A stretch of 10,910 bases of DNA, taken from NCBI GenBank assembly GCA_903934155.1, contig CAIZMS010000377.1:1-10910 (forward strand), in the 5' to 3' direction. Position numbers and translations under genes: made by a program. Shown piece after piece: positions 7,403 through 10,910 of this stretch; the stretch's first letter is position 1, and the number at the start of each line of letters is the position of its first letter. Origin of the DNA: an uncultured bacterium (GTDB lineage: Bacteria > Verrucomicrobiota > Kiritimatiellia > CAIKKV01 > CAITUY01). The notes beneath the pieces were generated by a model that was not told where the DNA came from, made no database searches, and was given only the letters and a program-made list of their open reading frames with translations.

Positions 7403-8116
7403 TTACTTCCCGGCCATGAGCTTCCGAACTGCGGCAGTGGCGGCAACGGTCTCGGCGGCGCGCTTGCTGGCGCCCTCTCCCACACCTAATTTCGCCCCGC
7501 CCACAATCGCCTCAACAACGAAGTGCTTCTGGTGCGCAGGCCCCTCCTCGGAGACGCACCGGTATTCCGGTCCACACCCGTACAGCCGCTGCGAGAGTTC
7601 CTGCAATTTCCCCTTTGGATTCTCCTCCCACTCTTCCTGAGGGGTTGATCCAAGAAGAGGAATCAGCAGTTTGGCCACGATTTTTTCCGCCGCCTTGACG
7701 CCGCCATCCAGGTAGGCGGCCCCGATCACGGCCTCCAGGCCGTCGGCCAGAAGAGCTTCCCGTTCCCGCCCGCCTGCCCGCTCCTCGCCCTTGCCCAGTC
7801 GGATAAATTCACCCAGCCCGATTTCGCGAGCAACTGACGCCAGCGCTTTCCCGCTCGTCACGCGGCTTCTCAATTCCGTCAGGGTTCCCTCATCCCCATC
7901 CCGGTTCATCCGGTACAGATGAGCCGCCGCGAGGAATCCCGCCACCGCATCGCCCAGAAATTCAAGGCGCTGGTTGTCAGCCGCCACATCCTTGGTCTCA
8001 TAACGGTAGGACCGGTGCATCAGTGCCATTTCCAGCAGCTCACGGGTGCCGAATTTATATCCCAGCCGCTTCTCCAACTCCCGGTACGGATTCGGTTTTC
8101 TTAATCCTAACAACAT
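7403..8116 (-). CDS. rnc: Ribonuclease III
   Basis: This double-strand-specific endoribonuclease matures rRNA precursors and cuts structured mRNAs in the cytoplasm. The 237 residues are the usual bacterial length. The N-terminal nuclease domain carries the signature QRLEFLGDAV, with metal ligands E52 and D56, and the second pair D125 and E128 in LLADGLEAVIGAAYLDGG. The signature usually reads ERLEFLGDAV; the first E is Q here, but the metal-binding E52 and D56 are kept. A double-stranded-RNA-binding domain fills about residues 160-235 (NPKGKLQELSQ at its start, GEGASKRAAETVAATAAV near its end). ATG 8116 has a strong AGGAAGGA at 8123-8130, which overlaps the stop codon of the upstream recombinase gene. 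The pair is therefore likely to be translationally coupled. The neighbour is unusual: rnc more often sits with era, acpP or smc. Confidence 0.97.
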   Translation of the reverse strand: MLLGLRKPNPYRELEKRLGYKFGTRELLEMALMHRSYRYETKDVAADNQRLEFLGDAVAGFLAAAHLYRMNRDGDEGTLTELRSRVTSGKALASVAREIGLGEFIRLGKGEERAGGREREALLADGLEAVIGAAYLDGGVKAAEKIVAKLLIPLLGSTPQEEWEENPKGKLQELSQRLYGCGPEYRCVSEEGPAHQKHFVVEAIVGGAKLGVGEGASKRAAETVAATAAVRKLMAGK

Positions 8117-8122
8117 GGCGTG

Positions 8123-8130
8123 TCCTTCCT
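8123..8130 (-). promoter_or_regulatory. Strong ribosome binding site of rnc, inside the end of the recombinase gene
   Basis: On the minus strand AGGAAGGA lies six bases before ATG 8116. It shares bases with the TAG stop (8129-8131) of the xerD-type gene, which ties translation of the two genes together and settles the rnc start. Confidence 0.7.
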
Positions 8131-9016
8131 ATGCCCGTGGATGAAATTGCTGATGCACCGACTTCAGCCGGTTCTGGTCCACATGGGTGTAGATCTGGGT
8201 CGTGGCAATATCCGCATGTCCCAACATTTCCTGAATCATACGCAAGGGCGCGCCATTGGCGAGCAAATGTGTGGCAAACGAATGCCGCATCGTGTGGGGC
8301 GACACCGTCTTTGTGATCCCGGCCCGCCGCGCAAAAAGCCCGATCTGCTTCCACACCGTCTTGCGGCTGAATGCCGTTCCGCGCCGGGTCAGGAAAACCT
8401 GCCGCACGGCCGGGTTCTTGGCAAAAATCGGCCTGACTTCAGCCAGATACCGATCAATGGCGGCGTCCGCCTTGCCTCCCACCGGCGTCACCCGCATCTT
8501 GTTGCCCTTGCCCGTGCACCGCAAATACCCGCTGTCGAGATGCAGGTCTTCCAGGGTCAGGTTCACCAGTTCAGAAACCCGAAGCCCGGAAGCATACAGC
8601 AGTTCCATCATCGCCCGATCCCGCACCGACAGGGGGTCGTCCCCGATCACCGCATTCAGAAGGCGCTCCACTTCCTTGACCGAAAGCGTACCAGGCAGCA
8701 CTTTCCAAAGCCGGGGCGACTCCATGACCGCCGTGACATCTTTCTCCAGCAACCCTTCCTGAACCAGGTATCGGAAGAACACCTTGATGGCCACCAGGCG
8801 CCGCGAAATGGAATTCATGGCGAGCCCCCGGTCCCGTTCGTGCTCCAGGTAGTCGATCAAGAGTTTCCGCGTGACCTCCCGCGGCGCATGCACTCCCGCC
8901 GCCTGGGCAAAGCCTGAAAAATTCGCCAGATCATTCCCGTAGGCCTCCCGGGTCTTCGGGCTCAACCCCTGCTCAAAGGAAACATGATCCAGAAATTGTT
9001 CAACCAGGGCAATCAT
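8129..9016 (-). CDS. xerD: XerD-type tyrosine recombinase
   Basis: Started at ATG 9016, the protein has 295 residues, the standard XerC/XerD length. An N-terminal SAM-like core-binding domain spans residues 1-85 (FLDHVSFEQGLSPKTREAYGNDL). The catalytic domain shows all six tyrosine-recombinase residues: R146 (ASGLRVSEL), K170 (GKGNKMR), H241 and R244 (SPHTMRHSFATHLL), H267 (LGHADIATTQ) and Y276 (IYTHV). The ending RLKSVHQQFHPRA is typical of XerD. XerD acts with XerC at the dif site to resolve chromosome dimers; XerC is the alternative label and cannot be excluded. An upstream ATG at 9085 in the same frame would add 23 atypical residues and overlap the preceding gene by 62 bases, so I reject it. 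The chosen start lies 7 bases after the previous stop. The gene lacks integrase-like extensions, so it looks like a housekeeping copy, not a phage integrase. Confidence 0.93.
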   Translation of the reverse strand: MIALVEQFLDHVSFEQGLSPKTREAYGNDLANFSGFAQAAGVHAPREVTRKLLIDYLEHERDRGLAMNSISRRLVAIKVFFRYLVQEGLLEKDVTAVMESPRLWKVLPGTLSVKEVERLLNAVIGDDPLSVRDRAMMELLYASGLRVSELVNLTLEDLHLDSGYLRCTGKGNKMRVTPVGGKADAAIDRYLAEVRPIFAKNPAVRQVFLTRRGTAFSRKTVWKQIGLFARRAGITKTVSPHTMRHSFATHLLANGAPLRMIQEMLGHADIATTQIYTHVDQNRLKSVHQQFHPRA

Positions 9017-9023
9017 AGGGCGC

Positions 9024-10619
9024 TTAAATTTCCCAAGCTTGTTCCCGCAATCCCTTCGTCGAAACGAACTCAATCCGCCGATCATTCATCACGAGCGTCG
9101 CTTTGTGCGGAGCCACATCGATTCGTGCAGGCGCTCCAACCGAACGCGCCTTGAAAAGAGTGGCCAACAACAGGGCTTTCTCCACCCCGTCGCCCCGGCC
9201 GTAGTTCCACACTTCATCCGGTTGCGCCAGCCGACCCGGCTCATCATAGATGGAGTCGTCCGGCATGGCGGCAATCACCGCTTCCACCTCATCGTCCGTC
9301 ATCAGTTTCGCCCCCGCCACCGACACGGGATTCCGTTCGAACGCGGCCTTCAGGAAGGGCCCCGGCTCCGTGCGGGCCAGATCCCGGTAAGCGTAAAACG
9401 CCAGATCGGCAACGGGGAGTGTGGCACGCAACGACTCCAGTCGCGCAATTACGGCCTCCCGCGTCATGTCGCGGGTAATCGCGAGCGGTTCACCCGCAGG
9501 CATAAACGTACGTTCCTCCGCCACGGGAAGACGGGGCTCAATGTGGCAGAACCGGATCAGGCTTTCCATCGCCCACTCGGCATTCAGGCAGGAACATGCA
9601 AATTGGGTTTTCAGCCGGACAACATCCTCCGGCCGACTCAAATCCGGTTTCTCCCGGCGCACAAAATCTTCCAGATCATTCAACATGATCCGGCCCGGAA
9701 GCGGCTCCGGAACAAACTGATCCATATCGATCTCCGCCAGCAGGGCGTCCCGAGTCGAGTCGGTGACCAAAGACGATCCGCCTTCTTCATATTGGAACGC
9801 CACTTCAAGCGGAACGAAATGATTCACGCCGCGAATCGCATGACGGAGTTGGAAGCACTTCTGCATATCCCGCTTGTGTCGCAGAAAATTCCCCATCACT
9901 TCATCGGTCAACGGCGTATCCAGAAAGGCCTTCACTTTCCCGACGAAGCCCTGATAGGCGTCCGGGCTGATGGTCGCCTCCGGGTAAACCGTGTGGATCC
10001 ACCCGGTTTCATGGGCCACGACGGTCACATGCTCGTTTTCCAGGGCGCGTCGGGCCTGGGCGGAGAGTGCCGTCCCGTTGCACCACATCTTCTTGGTCAC
10101 CAGCCGCCGGTTATTCGTCAGGATCCCGTCGTCCAAATCCACATAATTCTGGGAATGGAGCGGGGTGGCCATGAGGTAGATGTCCTTCAAGGGAATCCCC
10201 GCCACAATGAACAAAGCCGCGGCATACAATGCGGCCAGGGAGACGCATTCCCCCGCGCCGGTGGAGTAGCCTGCCTTGTGACGGCGTTCAACTTCGGCAA
10301 TCAGTTCGGCTGCGGTATCTCTATAAACTTCATTTGGTGTCAGTTTGGACAATGCCATATTCATCTTTTCTGCTAGTAACTCATCACGCAAACCATGCTC
10401 GACAGTTGGGCCACCATTCTCGGCAACCCAATCAAGAAACATTTGTGAATCAAAACCTTGACAGTTAGCGTGATAGCAACAAAATGAACGATCTGCGGGT
10501 TTATACCTAGCTTCACTTTGCCCCGTAGTGTGCTTGGCATGGTTGGGGCATAGCACCGCAAGCCAACCCTCATTATTAGGGTTTGACATGATTAAACCCT
10601 GCTCATTGAGCCACGCCAA
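9024..10619 (-). CDS. Transglutaminase-like protein with a foreign primase-like N-terminus (chimeric ORF)
   Basis: The frame ends in TAA at 9024-9026 and the first conventional start is TTG 10619 (531 residues). From about residue 113 on, the protein resembles a transglutaminase-like cysteine enzyme. GAGECVSLAALYAAAL places C125 at the start of a helix, LHSQNYVDLDD gives H155 followed by acidic residues, and the rest is a long domain ending near VWNYGRGDGVEKALLLA. I recall similar uncharacterised proteins in PVC bacteria; their reaction is unknown to me. Residues 1 to about 110 are different. They hold a zinc-binding pattern (CPNHAKH at 24-30, CCYHANC at 47-53) followed by FLDWVAENGGP and GLRDELLAEKM, like phage primase/polymerase proteins. 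Base composition changes at the same place, about 10284-10313. Protein-like sequence continues upstream of TTG 10619 to about 10740, so the real phage-type gene began earlier. The C-terminal part is convincing as a gene; the fusion may not be biological. Confidence 0.75.
   Translation of the reverse strand: MAWLNEQGLIMSNPNNEGWLAVLCPNHAKHTTGQSEARYKPADRSFCCYHANCQGFDSQMFLDWVAENGGPTVEHGLRDELLAEKMNMALSKLTPNEVYRDTAAELIAEVERRHKAGYSTGAGECVSLAALYAAALFIVAGIPLKDIYLMATPLHSQNYVDLDDGILTNNRRLVTKKMWCNGTALSAQARRALENEHVTVVAHETGWIHTVYPEATISPDAYQGFVGKVKAFLDTPLTDEVMGNFLRHKRDMQKCFQLRHAIRGVNHFVPLEVAFQYEEGGSSLVTDSTRDALLAEIDMDQFVPEPLPGRIMLNDLEDFVRREKPDLSRPEDVVRLKTQFACSCLNAEWAMESLIRFCHIEPRLPVAEERTFMPAGEPLAITRDMTREAVIARLESLRATLPVADLAFYAYRDLARTEPGPFLKAAFERNPVSVAGAKLMTDDEVEAVIAAMPDDSIYDEPGRLAQPDEVWNYGRGDGVEKALLLATLFKARSVGAPARIDVAPHKATLVMNDRRIEFVSTKGLREQAWEI
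10284..10313. other. Junction between chromosomal gene and phage-like segment
   Basis: To the left, the minus-strand protein is transglutaminase-like and GC-rich. To the right it is phage primase-like, with clearly lower GC, more AT-rich codons and residues such as Asn and Thr. The change falls within codons for AAELIAEVER, a helix that would suit either parent, so the exact break cannot be fixed. Short shared sequence at the break would fit either homologous or illegitimate recombination, or a misassembly. Confidence 0.6.
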
Positions 10620-10745
10620 TACGCTATCTTTGCCATTATCTGCAAGACGGATAGGTGTATTAAGCGCAGTATCCGTATCCGCAGGTATAACACCTAACGC
10701 TTCACATATCTCTGGTAGCGTGAACTCACGCTCGGGGTGAAATTC
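10314..10745 (-). pseudogene. Phage primase-like zinc-finger fragment, truncated at both ends
   Basis: On the minus strand the reading runs from about FTLPEICEALGV near 10725 through KDSVLAWLNEQGL and the CPNHAKH / CCYHANC zinc-binding cluster to SKLTPNEVY. The arrangement (winged-helix-like start, zinc finger, FLDWVAENGGP, GLRDELL) resembles the middle of phage primase or primase-polymerase proteins. No ATG, GTG or TTG lies in frame between the TTG at 10619 and the in-frame stop at 10881-10883. The catalytic primase domain and the helicase domain are both missing. This segment is therefore a remnant, or a piece cut off by a faulty join. The family call comes from remembered sequence patterns and is moderate. 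Confidence 0.55.
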
Positions 10746-10751
10746 TAATAG

Positions 10752-10910
10752 ACGGGGATGGAGGGGGTGATAAAGGGGATGATTAGAAACATTGAAACGT
10801 ATGATCCTGGGATGGTTAGAAGCGGCATAATGTATACATATTTGATGAAATACATTTCGGAAAACACGGATGTCAAGGTGTTATTAAGTGGTGAGGGGTT
10901 GGAAGAGTTA
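10752..10910 (+). CDS. Asparagine synthetase (AsnB/ASNS-type) fragment, truncated at both ends
   Basis: The frame follows tandem stops TAA TAG at 10746-10751 and stays open to the window edge. From about 10767 it reads VIKGMIRNIETYDPGMVRSG, then MKYISENTDVKVLLSGEG and LEEL. This corresponds to the synthetase domain of asparagine synthetases, where the well-known stretches are HIETYDVTTIRAS and KVVLSGEGSDE. The N-terminal glutaminase domain and the first part of the synthetase domain are absent. The ATGs at 10758 and 10779 lie inside or beside conserved sequence, so neither is a natural start. KYISENTD before the SGEG motif is closer to eukaryotic and large-virus enzymes than to E. coli AsnB, as far as I remember them. 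GC is low compared with the rest of the window. Most likely it is a fragment of viral or eukaryotic origin joined here, not a host gene. Confidence 0.7.

Noticed and set aside
9017..9085. Longer xerD start at ATG 9085
   Set aside because: It would add 23 residues with no family counterpart and overlap the upstream gene by 62 bases, while ATG 9016 gives the standard Xer length.
9039..10376. Plus-strand open frame (445 codons) opposite the transglutaminase-like gene
   Set aside because: Basic, His/Arg-rich sequence typical of an antisense shadow in high-GC DNA. The minus-strand frame has the recognisable C/H motif and fits its operon neighbours.
10827..10838. GCATAATGTATA, identical to part of the E. 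coli dif site, near a xerD gene
   Set aside because: Only the left-arm end and the spacer match; the flanking left bases and the right arm do not. The bases encode conserved-region residues (GIMY) of the asparagine synthetase fragment, in DNA that is probably foreign. A chance match is most likely.

Overview
The window looks like a piece of a GC-rich bacterial chromosome (GC about 60% by eye), with a short foreign-looking tail at its right end. The likeliest host is a member of the PVC group (Lentisphaerota, Kiritimatiellota or Verrucomicrobiota). The main reason is a palindromic repeat at 155-220 that translates to NIEHSTSNVQRSMLNV-type sequence. I recall this kind of repeat from genomes of that group, but the assignment is from memory and could not be searched.

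Region 1 (1-4313, + strand) is the end of a Bat (aerotolerance-type) operon. One frame stays open from base 1 to 1788. It joins the C-terminal membrane anchor of a BatB-like VWA protein to a BatC-like TPR protein, and the palindromic repeat lies in frame exactly at the join. The next gene overlaps it by one base. It is BatD-like and continues without a stop into a BatE-like module (hydrophobic segment, TPR, two further membrane segments). Together they would form a membrane complex exposing VWA, beta-sandwich and TPR domains.

Region 2 (4404-6965, + strand) is a two-gene metal module. The first gene is a soluble protein with PRC-barrel-like segments followed by the complete cytosolic Mg2+ sensor of MgtE (MgtE_N plus two CBS domains), but without the MgtE channel. 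Nine bases later comes an NRAMP/SLC11-family transporter whose metal-site motifs are changed: DPGN to DAGG, and MPH to APW. Losing the metal-binding methionine is the signature of the NRAMP-related Mg2+ transporters. The pair reads as a Mg2+ transporter with a separately encoded Mg2+/nucleotide sensor.

Region 3 (6992 to about 10310, - strand, convergent with region 2) reads from right to left: a transglutaminase-like protein, a XerD-type tyrosine recombinase, RNase III and a STAS anti-anti-sigma-type protein. Gaps are 7, 12 and 33 bases, so this is probably one operon.

Region 4 (about 10284-10910) is lower in GC and mosaic. The N-terminus of the transglutaminase-like gene is replaced in frame by a phage primase-like zinc-finger segment. 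Near 10745 that segment gives way to a 5'-truncated fragment of a eukaryote- or virus-type asparagine synthetase on the + strand. Two broken genes meeting head to head, with a composition change, suggest either a chimeric contig end or real recombination with viral DNA.
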